Shown here: positions 45,384 to 54,221 of the stretch, piece by piece
Numbering within the stretch: the first letter of the stretch is position 1
Layout: the number at the start of each line of letters is the position of its first letter
The notes under the pieces: generated by a model
What the model was told of the DNA's origin: nothing
Database searches by the model: none
Seen by the model: the letters and a program-made list of their open reading frames with translations, nothing else
NCBI RefSeq assembly: GCF_000687455.2
Contig: NZ_JGVW01000061.1
Location: 19,857-83,856 of the forward strand
Reading direction: 5' to 3'
DNA: 64,000 nucleotides
Source: Burkholderia sp. lig30
GTDB lineage: Bacteria; Pseudomonadota; Gammaproteobacteria; Burkholderiales; Burkholderiaceae
Program-made: the position numbers and the translations under genes

Positions 45384-46925
45384 ATGAGCGAGCCGATCCG
45401 TTTCTATCATCGACACGCGATCCGCGAAGTCGACGGCGCGGACGTGACGCGCACCGTGCTGCAATACCTGCGCGCGGACGCGCACTGCACCGGCACCAAG
45501 GAAGGCTGCGCGGAAGGCGACTGCGGCGCATGCACGGTCGTCGTCGGCGAGTTGACCGACGCCGGCACGGTCGCGTTCAACGCCGTCAACGCGTGCATCC
45601 GGTTCCTGCCGACGCTCGACGGCAAGGCGCTGTTGACCGTCGAGGACCTGCGCCGGCCGGACGGCTCGCTGCACCCGGTGCAGCAGGCGATGGTCGATTG
45701 CCACGGCTCGCAGTGCGGCTTCTGCACGCCCGGTTTCGTGATGTCGATGTGGGCGCTGTACGAGAAGCACGGCGGCGAAGCCTGCGGCCGCGCAGGTGGC
45801 GCGAAGGAGGTACCGTCGCGCGACGAGATCGCCGACGCGCTGACCGGCAACCTGTGCCGCTGCACCGGCTACCGGCCGATCCTCGATGCGGCGGTGCGGA
45901 TGTTCGACGTGGCCGGCCAGGGGGCGGCGGGACCGGCATCGCCCGTCGACGCTGCCGCGCTCGCGCGCACGCTCGCGTCGCTCAGGCGCGACGACACGTT
46001 CGAGTACGAGCACGCGGGCGCGCGCTTTGCGGCGCCGCGCACCCTCGATGCGCTCGCCGCGCTGAAGGCCGCGCGCCCCGGCGCGCTGATCGTCGCGGGC
46101 AGCACCGACATCGGCCTGTGGGTGACGAAGCAGCTGCGGGCGCTCGACGACCTGATCTACGTCGGGCAGGTCGCCGAGCTGCGGCGTATCGCGCACGGCG
46201 ACGCGTGGATCGAGATCGGCGCGGGCGCCACCCTCGAGGCGGCGTACGCGGCGCTCGCCGACACATATCCGGAACTGACCGAGATGTGGAAGCGCTTCGC
46301 GTCGCTGCCGATCCGCAATGCGGGCACGCTCGGCGGCAACGTCGCGAACGGCTCGCCGATCGGCGATTCGATGCCGGGCCTGATCGCGCTCGGTGCGCGC
46401 GTCGTGCTGCGCGGCGGCGACGCGGTCCGCGAGCTGCCGCTCGAGGCTTTCTACACCGGCTATCAGAAGCAGGACATCGCGCCGCACGAGTTCGTCGCCG
46501 CGCTGAAAGTGCCGGCGCGCAGCGGTGCGCCGGCGAACCTGTCGTTCCGCACCTACAAGGTGTCGAAGCGCTTCGATTCGGACATCTCGGCGGTGTGCGC
46601 GGCGTTCGCGTTCATCGCCGACGGCGACGCGATCCGCGAGCCGCGCATCGCGTTCGGCGGGATGGCGGCGACGCCGAAGCGCGCGTCGCACGCGGAGCGC
46701 GCGCTCGACGGCGCACGCTGGGACGAGGCGGCCGTGCAGGCGGCGATGCAGGCGCTCGAACGCGACTACGCGCCGCTTACCGACATGCGCGCGACGAGCG
46801 GCTACCGGCTCGACGTCGCGAAGAACCTGCTGTACCGCTTCTGGCTCGAGACGCGCGCGCAGGACCCGCTTCCGCCGTCCGCGGTGAACGTGCGCGAAGT
46901 CGCCGCGGAAGCGGCGCGCGCCTGA
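45384..46925 (+). CDS. xdhA: Xanthine dehydrogenase small subunit
   Basis: A 513-residue subunit carrying two [2Fe-2S] clusters and FAD, passing electrons from the molybdenum subunit to NAD. Cluster Cys motifs are CTGTKEGCAEGDCGACTV (about residues 34-51) and CGFCTPGFVMSM plus GNLCRCTGYRPI. The FAD domain has IVAGSTDIGLWVTKQLR and PIRNAGTLGGNVANGSPIGD. The ATG at 45384 is used; earlier in-frame codons are leader. xdhB starts 23 bases after the stop. Confidence 0.97.
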   Translation: MSEPIRFYHRHAIREVDGADVTRTVLQYLRADAHCTGTKEGCAEGDCGACTVVVGELTDAGTVAFNAVNACIRFLPTLDGKALLTVEDLRRPDGSLHPVQQAMVDCHGSQCGFCTPGFVMSMWALYEKHGGEACGRAGGAKEVPSRDEIADALTGNLCRCTGYRPILDAAVRMFDVAGQGAAGPASPVDAAALARTLASLRRDDTFEYEHAGARFAAPRTLDALAALKAARPGALIVAGSTDIGLWVTKQLRALDDLIYVGQVAELRRIAHGDAWIEIGAGATLEAAYAALADTYPELTEMWKRFASLPIRNAGTLGGNVANGSPIGDSMPGLIALGARVVLRGGDAVRELPLEAFYTGYQKQDIAPHEFVAALKVPARSGAPANLSFRTYKVSKRFDSDISAVCAAFAFIADGDAIREPRIAFGGMAATPKRASHAERALDGARWDEAAVQAAMQALERDYAPLTDMRATSGYRLDVAKNLLYRFWLETRAQDPLPPSAVNVREVAAEAARA

Positions 46926-46948
46926 CGAGCGAGGCCACGGAGGGCATC

Positions 46949-49327
46949 ATGAACCAGCAAGCCGAAGCGTTCCTCGACGCGCGCGATACACGGGCCAACA
47001 GCGAGGCAGACAGCGAGGCCGGCAGCGCGCAGGTCCACGTGTCCCGGCCGCACGAATCCGCGCATCTGCACGTGAGCGGACGCGCCACCTATACCGACGA
47101 CATCCCGCTCGTCGCCGGCACGCTGCACGCGGCGCTTGGCCTGTCCGCGAAAGCGCACGCGAAGATTCTCTCGATGCATCTCGATGCGGTGCGCGCGACG
47201 CCGGGCGTCGCCGCCGTGCTGACCGCCGGCGACATTCCGGGCGTCAACGACTGCGGGCCGATCTTCCACGACGACCCGGTGCTCGCCGACGGCGTCGTGC
47301 AGTTCGCCGGCCAGCCGCTGTTCGTCGTCGTCGCGGCGTCGCACGACACCGCGCGGCTCGCCGCGCGGCGCGCGCGGATCGAATACGAGGAACTGCCCGC
47401 GATCCTGACCGCGCAGGAGGCGCGCGCGGCCGAATCGTACGTGGTGCCGCCGCTCAGGCTCGCGCGCGGCGACGCGCACGCGCATCTCGCCGCCGCGCCG
47501 CACCGCGACGCGGGCGAGATGCGGGTCGGCGGCCAGGAGCAGTTCTATCTCGAAGGGCAGGTCGCGTATGCGGTGCCGAAGGACGACGACGGCATGCACG
47601 TCTGGTGCTCGACGCAGCACCCGAGCGAAATGCAGCATCTCGTCGCGCAAGTGCTCGGGATCGCGTCGCACGGCGTGCTCGTCGAATGCCGGCGGATGGG
47701 CGGCGGCTTCGGCGGCAAGGAATCGCAGTCGGGCCTGTTCGCGTGCTGCGCGGCGCTCGCCGCGTGGAAGCTGCAGTGCCCGGTGAAGCTGCGCCCGGAC
47801 CGCGACGACGACATGACGATCACCGGCAAGCGCCACGATTTCCATTACCGCTTCGAGGTCGGCTACGACGACGACGGGCGCATCGACGGCGTGTCGATCG
47901 ACATGACGTCGCGCTGCGGATTTTCGGCGGACCTGTCGGGGCCGGTGATGACGCGCGCGGTCTGCCACGTCGACAACGCGTACTGGCTGCCGGACGTGAC
48001 AATCGCCGGATACTGCGGGAAGACCAACACGCAGTCGAACACCGCGTTTCGCGGCTTCGGCGGCCCGCAGGGCGCATTCGCGATCGAGTACGTGATCGAC
48101 AACATCGCGCGCACGCTCGGCCGCGATCCGCTCGACGTGCGCTACGCGAACCTGTACGGCAAGACCGGGCGCAACGTCACGCCGTACGGCCAGACGGTGG
48201 AGGACAATGTGCTGCCCGAGCTGCTCGCCGAGCTCGAGGCGTCGAGCGATTACCGCGTGCGGCGCGCGAAGGTGCGCGACTTCAACGCACGTAACGCGGT
48301 GCTGAAGAAAGGCATCGCGCTGACGCCGGTGAAATTCGGCATCGCGTTCAACGTCACGCACTTCAACCAGGCCGGCGCGCTCGTCCACATCTACACCGAC
48401 GGCTCGGTGCTGGTGAACCACGGCGGCACGGAGATGGGGCAGGGGCTCAACACGAAGGTCGCGCAGGTCGTCGCGCACGAGCTCGGCATCCGCTTCGAGC
48501 GGGTCCGCATCACGGCGACCGACACCAGCAAGGTCGCGAACACGTCGGCGACCGCGGCGTCGACGGGCTCCGACCTGAACGGCAAGGCCGCGCAGGACGC
48601 CGCAAGGCAGTTGCGCGAGCGGCTCGCGGCGTTTGCCGCGACGCGGTACGGCGGCGGCGCGGCGGACGCGGGCAGCGTGCGGTTCGGCAACGACTGCGTG
48701 TGGATCGGCGGCAATGCGGTGCCGTTCGGCGAAGTCGTCGCGAACGCGTATCACGCGCGCGTGCAGCTCTGGTCGGACGGTTTCTATGCGACGCCGAAGC
48801 TGCACTGGAACCCGGCGACGCTGCAAGGGCGGCCGTTTTTCTATTACGCGTACGGCGCGGCGGTGTCGGAAGTGGTGATCGACACGCTGACGGGCGAGAT
48901 GCGCACGCTGCGGGTCGATGCGCTGCACGACGTCGGCGCGTCGCTGAACCCGGCGATCGACATCGGCCAGGTCGAGGGCGCGTTCGTGCAGGGGATGGGG
49001 TGGCTCACGACCGAGGAACTGTGGTGGAGCCCGAGCGGCGAGCTGAACACGCATGCGCCGTCCACCTACAAGATTCCGGGCGTCAGCGACTGTCCGCCCG
49101 AATTCAACGTGCGCCTGTTCGACAACCGCAACGCCGAGGACAGCATCCATCGCTCGAAGGCGGTCGGCGAGCCGCCGCTGCTGCTGCCGTTCTCGGTGTT
49201 CTTCGCGGTGCGCGACGCGGTCGCGGCGGCCGGCGACGGCCGGCTCAACCCGCCGCTCGACGCGCCGGCCACGCCCGAGGCGATCCTGCGCGCGGTGCAG
49301 GCCGTGCGCGCGGCGCGGGCGGGCTGA
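46949..49327 (+). CDS. xdhB: Xanthine dehydrogenase molybdenum-binding subunit
   Basis: A 792-residue subunit that oxidises hypoxanthine and xanthine to urate at the molybdopterin site. Marks include GRATYTDDIPLVAGTLHAAL, GGQEQFYLEGQVAYAVP, the cofactor loop RMGGGFGGKESQ, NTAFRGFGGPQGAFAIEYVI, and GGTEMGQGLNTKVAQVVA. VGEPPLLLPFSVFFA with the active Glu is near the end. The start is at an ATG with a weak GGAGGG upstream. An Ala/Glu/Ser tail (about 35 residues) precedes the conserved part. Confidence 0.97.
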   Translation: MNQQAEAFLDARDTRANSEADSEAGSAQVHVSRPHESAHLHVSGRATYTDDIPLVAGTLHAALGLSAKAHAKILSMHLDAVRATPGVAAVLTAGDIPGVNDCGPIFHDDPVLADGVVQFAGQPLFVVVAASHDTARLAARRARIEYEELPAILTAQEARAAESYVVPPLRLARGDAHAHLAAAPHRDAGEMRVGGQEQFYLEGQVAYAVPKDDDGMHVWCSTQHPSEMQHLVAQVLGIASHGVLVECRRMGGGFGGKESQSGLFACCAALAAWKLQCPVKLRPDRDDDMTITGKRHDFHYRFEVGYDDDGRIDGVSIDMTSRCGFSADLSGPVMTRAVCHVDNAYWLPDVTIAGYCGKTNTQSNTAFRGFGGPQGAFAIEYVIDNIARTLGRDPLDVRYANLYGKTGRNVTPYGQTVEDNVLPELLAELEASSDYRVRRAKVRDFNARNAVLKKGIALTPVKFGIAFNVTHFNQAGALVHIYTDGSVLVNHGGTEMGQGLNTKVAQVVAHELGIRFERVRITATDTSKVANTSATAASTGSDLNGKAAQDAARQLRERLAAFAATRYGGGAADAGSVRFGNDCVWIGGNAVPFGEVVANAYHARVQLWSDGFYATPKLHWNPATLQGRPFFYYAYGAAVSEVVIDTLTGEMRTLRVDALHDVGASLNPAIDIGQVEGAFVQGMGWLTTEELWWSPSGELNTHAPSTYKIPGVSDCPPEFNVRLFDNRNAEDSIHRSKAVGEPPLLLPFSVFFAVRDAVAAAGDGRLNPPLDAPATPEAILRAVQAVRAARAG

Positions 49328-49328
49328 C

Positions 49329-49895
49329 ATGACGCTCGCACCGGGAACCGGACGGCGCAACCGCGCGACGGGGACGCCCGTGCCGATGCACATCGTGCTG
49401 TTCGGCGCGGGGCACGTCGGCCAGGCGCTCGCGACGCTGCTCGGCCGCCTGCCGTGCGTCGTGCAATGGGTCGACGCGCGCGACGAGCTGTTCCCCGACG
49501 AGTGTCCGCCGAACGTGCAGCCGGAGCCGACCGACACGCCCGAGGCGCTCGTCGACGCGGCGCCGCCGGGCGCGTACTTCCTCGTGATGACGCATCATCA
49601 CGGGCTCGATTTCACGCTCGCCGAGCGCATCCTGCGGCGGCGCGATTTCGCGTACTTCGGGATGATCGGCTCGCGCACGAAGCGCGTGAAGTTCGAGCGG
49701 CGGCTCGTCGCGCGCGGCGTCGCGCCCGAACGCGTGCGCGAGATGGTGTGCCCGATCGGCATCGCGGGCATCGCCGACAAGACCCCGGCCGCGATCGCGG
49801 TCGCGGTCTGCGCGGAGCTGTTGCAGGTGCGCGCAGGGATGCCGGTCGCCGCGGCGAAGGCGTCGGGGGAGATCGCCGCGTCGTGCGTGCCGTGA
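49329..49895 (+). CDS. xdhC: Xanthine dehydrogenase accessory protein XdhC, lacking the N-terminal domain
   Basis: A 188-residue protein that corresponds only to the C-terminal Rossmann domain of XdhC: HIVLFGAGHVGQALATLLGR, WVDARDELFPDECPPNVQ, VMTHHHGLDFTLAERIL, and FGMIGSRTKRVKFERRL with CPIGIAGIADKTPAAIAV. Typical XdhC (about 300-350 residues) begins with a separate domain that binds the molybdopterin cofactor; nothing like it is between the xdhB stop (49327) and this ATG. XdhC inserts sulphurated cofactor into XdhB; whether this short form works is open. Confidence 0.88.
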   Translation: MTLAPGTGRRNRATGTPVPMHIVLFGAGHVGQALATLLGRLPCVVQWVDARDELFPDECPPNVQPEPTDTPEALVDAAPPGAYFLVMTHHHGLDFTLAERILRRRDFAYFGMIGSRTKRVKFERRLVARGVAPERVREMVCPIGIAGIADKTPAAIAVAVCAELLQVRAGMPVAAAKASGEIAASCVP

Positions 49896-49930
49896 ACGCG
49901 CCTGTATTCCGCTTGTCCCCACGGAGACTT

Positions 49931-49973
49931 CCAGCGGCCGGCGCAAGTCCGAATCCTGCGTCCCGGCCGCTGG
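49931..49973. terminator. Hairpin between xdhC and the DsbA-family gene
   Basis: CCAGCGGCCGG and CCGGCCGCTGG form a perfect 11-bp stem with a 21-base loop between converging gene ends. No T run. Confidence 0.5.
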
Positions 49974-50009
49974 CTGTCCCGCACCGTCAGCGATGCGTGA
50001 CGGCAGGCA

Positions 50010-50648
50010 TCAGGCGCGACCCTTCGGCAGCGTGCTGACGCGCTTCACCTCCTGGGATTCGAGCCAGTTCGGCGCGCGCGCGCAGTACAGCAGCATCGGC
50101 AGCGCATCCTCGCCCCAGAACAGCTGCTGGTTCATCCAGAACGTCGGCACGCCGAACACGCCGAGCGCGAGCGCCTCGTCGTTGTTGCGGCGCAACTGCG
50201 CGACCGTCTCCTCGAATTCGATCAGCGCGTCGCCGTGCCCGACGCCGACCCGCTCGCACAGCGCGGCGAAGCCGTCCGGCGTCGACGGATCGTTGCCGTC
50301 GCGCCAGATGAAGCGAAAGATGTCGCGCACCGTCGTGATGTCGGCGCGCAGCGCGATCGCGAGGCGCAGCACCCGCTCGGAGTCGAACGGGTGCGCGGGC
50401 GGCATCCTGAACGGGATCGCGAGCTGTTCGGCGCGGAACAGCGCATGGCGGTAGGTGAACACGCGCTTGGCGGGCACGTCCGCGCTCGAGCGCTGGCCCC
50501 AGTGCCGCTGCAGCGTGTACAGCGAGACCGGCACCGGCTCGAACGGGACCGTCGGCCATTTTTCGTGCTGTTCGAGCAGGAGATAGGAGAACGGCGAGAC
50601 GAAGTCGAAAAACCAGGCGGGCTGGGCAGTATCGAGGCCGGCTGTCAT
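50010..50648 (-). CDS. DsbA-family protein, 2-hydroxychromene-2-carboxylate isomerase-like
   Basis: A 212-residue kappa-GST/HCCA-isomerase protein. It has the start AWFFDFVSPFSYLLLEQ with Ser where DsbA has CxxC, the usual site that holds glutathione, and the ending FGVPTFWMNQQLFWGEDALP. HCCA isomerase acts in naphthalene breakdown, but no such pathway is nearby; the true substrate is unknown. The ATG at 50648 gives the normal start. Confidence 0.88.
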   Translation of the reverse strand: MTAGLDTAQPAWFFDFVSPFSYLLLEQHEKWPTVPFEPVPVSLYTLQRHWGQRSSADVPAKRVFTYRHALFRAEQLAIPFRMPPAHPFDSERVLRLAIALRADITTVRDIFRFIWRDGNDPSTPDGFAALCERVGVGHGDALIEFEETVAQLRRNNDEALALGVFGVPTFWMNQQLFWGEDALPMLLYCARAPNWLESQEVKRVSTLPKGRA

Positions 50649-50770
50649 GACAATCTCCTGAGGGAAACGCGGACGGCGCGCGGCCGTTTCTTCGATGTGA
50701 CGCGGCGGCGGCGCGGGCTATTGCAATGATGACGGATCGTTCGCCGATGCGGAACCGGGGGCGGCCCGGG

Positions 50771-50798
50771 GCCCGTTATTCGCGTGAACAGGCCCTAG
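50771..50798 (-). repeat. Dispersed motif copy B
   Basis: Read leftwards: CTAGGGCCTGTTCACGCGAA then TAACGGGC. The TAG stop of the TAXI gene (50795-50797) is formed by the motif itself. Confidence 0.65.
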
Positions 50799-52180
50799 TC
50801 CGCGGGCGGCCCGTCCTGGCTGTGGCCGTGCTCGTGCGGGTGGTCGTGCGACAGCAGCCGCTCGCGGACAAAGCCGATGTGCTCGCGCAGCACGTAGAAC
50901 TGGCCGGCGTAGGCGAGCGGCATCTTCATCCGGTTGACCGCGTCCTCGATGTCGTCGAGCCGGTCGAGCAGCACCACGCGCTCGTCGGCGGTGTGCTCGC
51001 CGAGCGCGCTGCGCTCGAGCGCGATCAGCGCGCCGTACCACCGGTAGATCCGCGAGCGCACCCGCCAGCCGTACAGCGCCGGCACGAGCCGCAGCCCGGG
51101 GATCAGCACGACGACCAGCGGCACGATGATGAACAGCAGCCGGTCGGCGAGGCTCGCGACCCAGAACGGCAGCCGGCGGTACAGGAACGTCTTGCCCGAC
51201 TTGTAGTAGCGCGCCGCGTCGTCGGACAGCGGGAAGCTGCGGGTCACGGGGGACGGGAATTCGCCCGCGCGCTGCAGGATCGTCGCGTGGCCGTGCACTT
51301 CGCGCGCGGCTTCGATCAGCAGGTCCGACAGCGCCGGGTGCAGCGTGTCGCGCGCGACGAGCTCGGTCGTCGGCGAGACCGTGTGGATGTCGTCGGGCGG
51401 CAGGTTCTGGCCGAGGTCGTAGACGCCCATCGGCAGCGTGATGTCGGTCAGGTACGGAAAGCGCCTCGCGTACGCTTCGGCCTGCGTGAACGAATAGACG
51501 TGCACGCCCGGCGCGCGGAACAGCTTCGCCATCACGGGGATCTGCGTGGAGTCGCCGGACAGGAACGCCGCGTCGATCTGGCCGTCGATCAGCGCATGCG
51601 CGGCTTCTTCGCCGGTGATCGGCAGCAGTGCCGTCGGGCCGCCCGGCGCGATGCCGTTGATCTTGAGGAGCGCGAGGCCGAGTTCGCGCGCGCCGCTGCC
51701 CTCGGCGCCGAGCGCGAGGCGCTTGCCCTTGAAGTCGGACAGGCGGGCGACGATCGGGCCGCGGTACATGATCGCGAGCGGCACGTAGCCGACGCTGCCG
51801 AGCGAGATCAGGTGCTCGTCGCGCGACACGGGGCCGATGCCGCTTTGCACGAAGCCGACGTCGACCGTCGCGTGCGGGTCGGACAGGCGCGCGAGGTTCG
51901 CCACCGAGCCTTCGGACGGCAGCACGTCGAGCGTGACGCCGTTCTTCGCGAGGATCTCCTTGTACTTCTGCGCGGCGTTCCAGTACGTGCTGCCCGGCGG
52001 CCCCGACGAAATCACCAGCGTGGAGGGCGGCGCGGGCTGGATCAGCGCGATCGCCAGCCAGACGGCCCCGGCGGACAGGATCACAGTCGGGCCGATCGAC
52101 ATCGCGAGGTCGCGCCACGACACCGCGACGAAGCGTGCGAGGATGCGGGGCGGCCGGCGGTGGGGCGGGGACGAATTCAT
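50795..52180 (-). CDS. Membrane-anchored TAXI-type solute-binding protein
   Basis: A 461-residue protein. An N-terminal membrane helix (GPTVILSAGAVWLAIALIQP, about residues 30-49) precedes a TAXI-family binding domain (LVISSGPPGSTYWNAAQKYK, then VDVGFVQSGIGP). After residue 350 a second strong membrane helix (RLLFIIVPLVVVLIPGLRLV) leads to a cytoplasmic tail with coiled-coil character and a His-rich end (HDHPHEHGHSQ). TAXI proteins normally serve TRAP permeases as soluble periplasmic partners; no permease gene is adjacent. Role unknown. Confidence 0.85.
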   Translation of the reverse strand: MNSSPPHRRPPRILARFVAVSWRDLAMSIGPTVILSAGAVWLAIALIQPAPPSTLVISSGPPGSTYWNAAQKYKEILAKNGVTLDVLPSEGSVANLARLSDPHATVDVGFVQSGIGPVSRDEHLISLGSVGYVPLAIMYRGPIVARLSDFKGKRLALGAEGSGARELGLALLKINGIAPGGPTALLPITGEEAAHALIDGQIDAAFLSGDSTQIPVMAKLFRAPGVHVYSFTQAEAYARRFPYLTDITLPMGVYDLGQNLPPDDIHTVSPTTELVARDTLHPALSDLLIEAAREVHGHATILQRAGEFPSPVTRSFPLSDDAARYYKSGKTFLYRRLPFWVASLADRLLFIIVPLVVVLIPGLRLVPALYGWRVRSRIYRWYGALIALERSALGEHTADERVVLLDRLDDIEDAVNRMKMPLAYAGQFYVLREHIGFVRERLLSHDHPHEHGHSQDGPPAD

Positions 52181-52304
52181 GGCGGCAGTCGGCGAATGAC
52201 GCGGGAATGACGCACAGGTGACGCGGCTTGCAAGCCACGCGCTCTCGCGGCGATGGTACCCGAGTTCCGCGCCGGTGCGCGATCGACGTGCGGCTCGAGG
52301 CGCG

Positions 52305-52341
52305 CAAAAAAAACCGGAGACGCGTCGGCGTGTCCGGTTTT
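52305..52341 (-). terminator. Terminator after the TauE/SafE gene
   Basis: AAAAACCGGA and TCCGGTTTTT arms enclose GACGCGTCGGCGTG; T runs occur on both strands. It lies about 90 bases past the exporter stop. Confidence 0.8.
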
Positions 52342-52431
52342 TCGGTGGGCGGCCGCGGGGGCGTGTGTGCTGAACGGCGGGCCGCGCCGATCGGCCCTCG
52401 CGGGCTGCTTCGGGCTGGCGGCGCGGCTGGC

Positions 52432-53220
52432 TTACGCCAGCACGAGCCTGGTGCCGACCCCGACGAGCGTCGCCGCGAGCAGCTTGCGCAGCAGGCGCTC
52501 GGGCGCGCGCGTCGACAGGTGGCTGCCGATCATGATGCCGGGCAGCGAGCCGAGCAGCAGCGACACCAGCATCGACCAGTCGACCGAGCCGAGCAGCCAG
52601 TGGCCCATCCCGGCGACGAGCGTGAGCGGCACCGCGTGCGCGATGTCGGAGCCGACGATGCGCGTGGTCGCGAGCGTCGGATACAGGAGCAGCAGCACGG
52701 TGACGCCGATCGCGCCGGCGCCGACCGACGTCATCGACACCAGCATGCCCAGCACGGCGCCCGTCAGCACCGTGGCGAACAGCGTGCGCGCCGGGCTCGG
52801 CGCGATGGGGCTGCGTGCCGCCAGCGCGGCGAGCTGCGGCCTGAACATCAGCGCGAGCGACGTGAGCAGCAGCGCGCCGCCGAGCACGACCTGGATCATC
52901 CGCGCGGCGCCCGGCGACTGCATGCCGTACGTGTGCAGCACCCACAGCGTGAGCGCCGCGGCCGGGACGCTGCCGGCGGCCAGCCGGGCCGTGATGCGCC
53001 AGTCGACCGAGCCTTTCATCCCGTGCACCAGCGTGCCGGTCGCCTTGGTCGCGGCCGCGTACAGCAGGTCGGTGCCGACCGCCGTGGCCGGGTGCACATT
53101 GAACAGCAGCACCAGGATCGGCGTCATCAGCGAGCCGCCGCCGACACCCGTCAGGCCGACGAGGAATCCGACGAACAGGCCGGACGCGGAGTACAGCAGG
53201 TCAATATGGGGAAGCGACAT
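52432..53220 (-). CDS. TauE/SafE family permease
   Basis: A 262-residue membrane protein with about eight hydrophobic segments in two repeats. The family motif GLTGVGGGSLMTPILVLLF (about residues 23-41) repeats weakly as VSMTSVGAGAIGVTVLLLL. GTDLLYAAATKATGTLVH is also typical. Members export sulphite, sulphoacetate or similar organosulphur anions. Nothing nearby shows which. The ATG at 53220 starts the normal MSLPHIDLLYSASG region. Confidence 0.92.
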   Translation of the reverse strand: MSLPHIDLLYSASGLFVGFLVGLTGVGGGSLMTPILVLLFNVHPATAVGTDLLYAAATKATGTLVHGMKGSVDWRITARLAAGSVPAAALTLWVLHTYGMQSPGAARMIQVVLGGALLLTSLALMFRPQLAALAARSPIAPSPARTLFATVLTGAVLGMLVSMTSVGAGAIGVTVLLLLYPTLATTRIVGSDIAHAVPLTLVAGMGHWLLGSVDWSMLVSLLLGSLPGIMIGSHLSTRAPERLLRKLLAATLVGVGTRLVLA

Positions 53221-53462
53221 CGGAAGCAGGCGGTTATGCGGCGTCAGGCGGCGGCACGCGGGTCAAAGTCCGTCATTGTCGCAAAACTGGCGAATCGATG
53301 TACGACTGAGTTAAAAGTCGGACGTTTGGCGCGCCCGCGAGCCGAGGTCCGGACCGTCCGGCCGACTCGCCGCGCGCGCCCCGGACTGGTGCATCCTGCC
53401 ATGGAGCGCCCGGCCAGACGCACGTCACGCGTTCACGCCCGGCGTCGGGCACCGCGCTCGCG

Positions 53463-54113
53463 TCACGCGTCGCCGCGCGTTTCCTTCAGATGTTTCAGGT
53501 GCTTGTAGACGGTCGCGCGCCCCATGCCGAGTACGTTCGCGACATAGTTCGCCGCGCTCTTGCCGCGAAACGCGCCTTCCGCGTAAAGCGCCTCGACCAG
53601 TTCGCGGCGGTGTTCGCGGGTCAGGCCGTTCAGGCCGATCTGCCGCTCGTGCAGCCAGCCGTGCAGGAACGTGTTGATGCGCTCCTGCCAGTCGTCGCGG
53701 AACAGCTCGTCGGGCTGCGCGACCACGCCCGCACCCTTGATGAACAGGTCGAGCGTCGCGCGCACGTCCTCGAAGACGGCGATGTTGAAGTTGATGCACA
53801 TCAGCCCGGCGGGGCGCCCGTCGTCGTCGAACAGCACGTTGCTCACGCAGCGCATCCGCCGCCCGTCCCAGTTGAGCTTCTCGTACGGGCCGATCACGCG
53901 CTCGCGCGCCGAGTGTTCGGTTTCCTCGAGCGCCGAATCGTCGCCGATCTCGCGCTTCGACAGGTTGTTCGCGAGATACAGCACGGTCTGGTCGTGCAGA
54001 TCATGGATCACGACTTCCGCGTACGGGAAGAACAGCGCCGCGATGCCGTCGGCAATCGGCGCATAGCGGGTGAGCAGCAGGTCTTTGACGGGAGATATCT
54101 TCTTCTTGCGCAT
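53463..54113 (-). CDS. YheO/DauR-like transcriptional regulator
   Basis: A 216-residue regulator with an N-terminal PAS-like domain (IADGIAALFFPYAEVVIHDL, about residues 18-37; PAGLMCINFNIAVFEDV) and a C-terminal HTH (KSAANYVANVLGMGRATVYK, about residues 184-203). This is the YheO/DauR family. In Pseudomonas aeruginosa DauR represses the D-arginine genes dauBAR. The genes beside it here fit that system. ATG at 54113 gives MRKKKISPVKDLLL. Confidence 0.9.
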   Translation of the reverse strand: MRKKKISPVKDLLLTRYAPIADGIAALFFPYAEVVIHDLHDQTVLYLANNLSKREIGDDSALEETEHSARERVIGPYEKLNWDGRRMRCVSNVLFDDDGRPAGLMCINFNIAVFEDVRATLDLFIKGAGVVAQPDELFRDDWQERINTFLHGWLHERQIGLNGLTREHRRELVEALYAEGAFRGKSAANYVANVLGMGRATVYKHLKHLKETRGDA

Positions 54114-54221
54114 CGGAGTCGCTACCGGGAGTGGGCCGCGCCGGGGCGGCCCGTTCGCGCGGGCGCGCCGGGCCGCGGCGGCGCCTGGCGCCATTGTATC
54201 GGCCCGGCGCGCGCGTGACGT

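Noticed and set aside
45230..49327. A single 1365-codon frame spanning xdhA and xdhB
   Set aside because: The first 570 codons are an out-of-frame reading of xdhA; xdhB has its own start at 46949.
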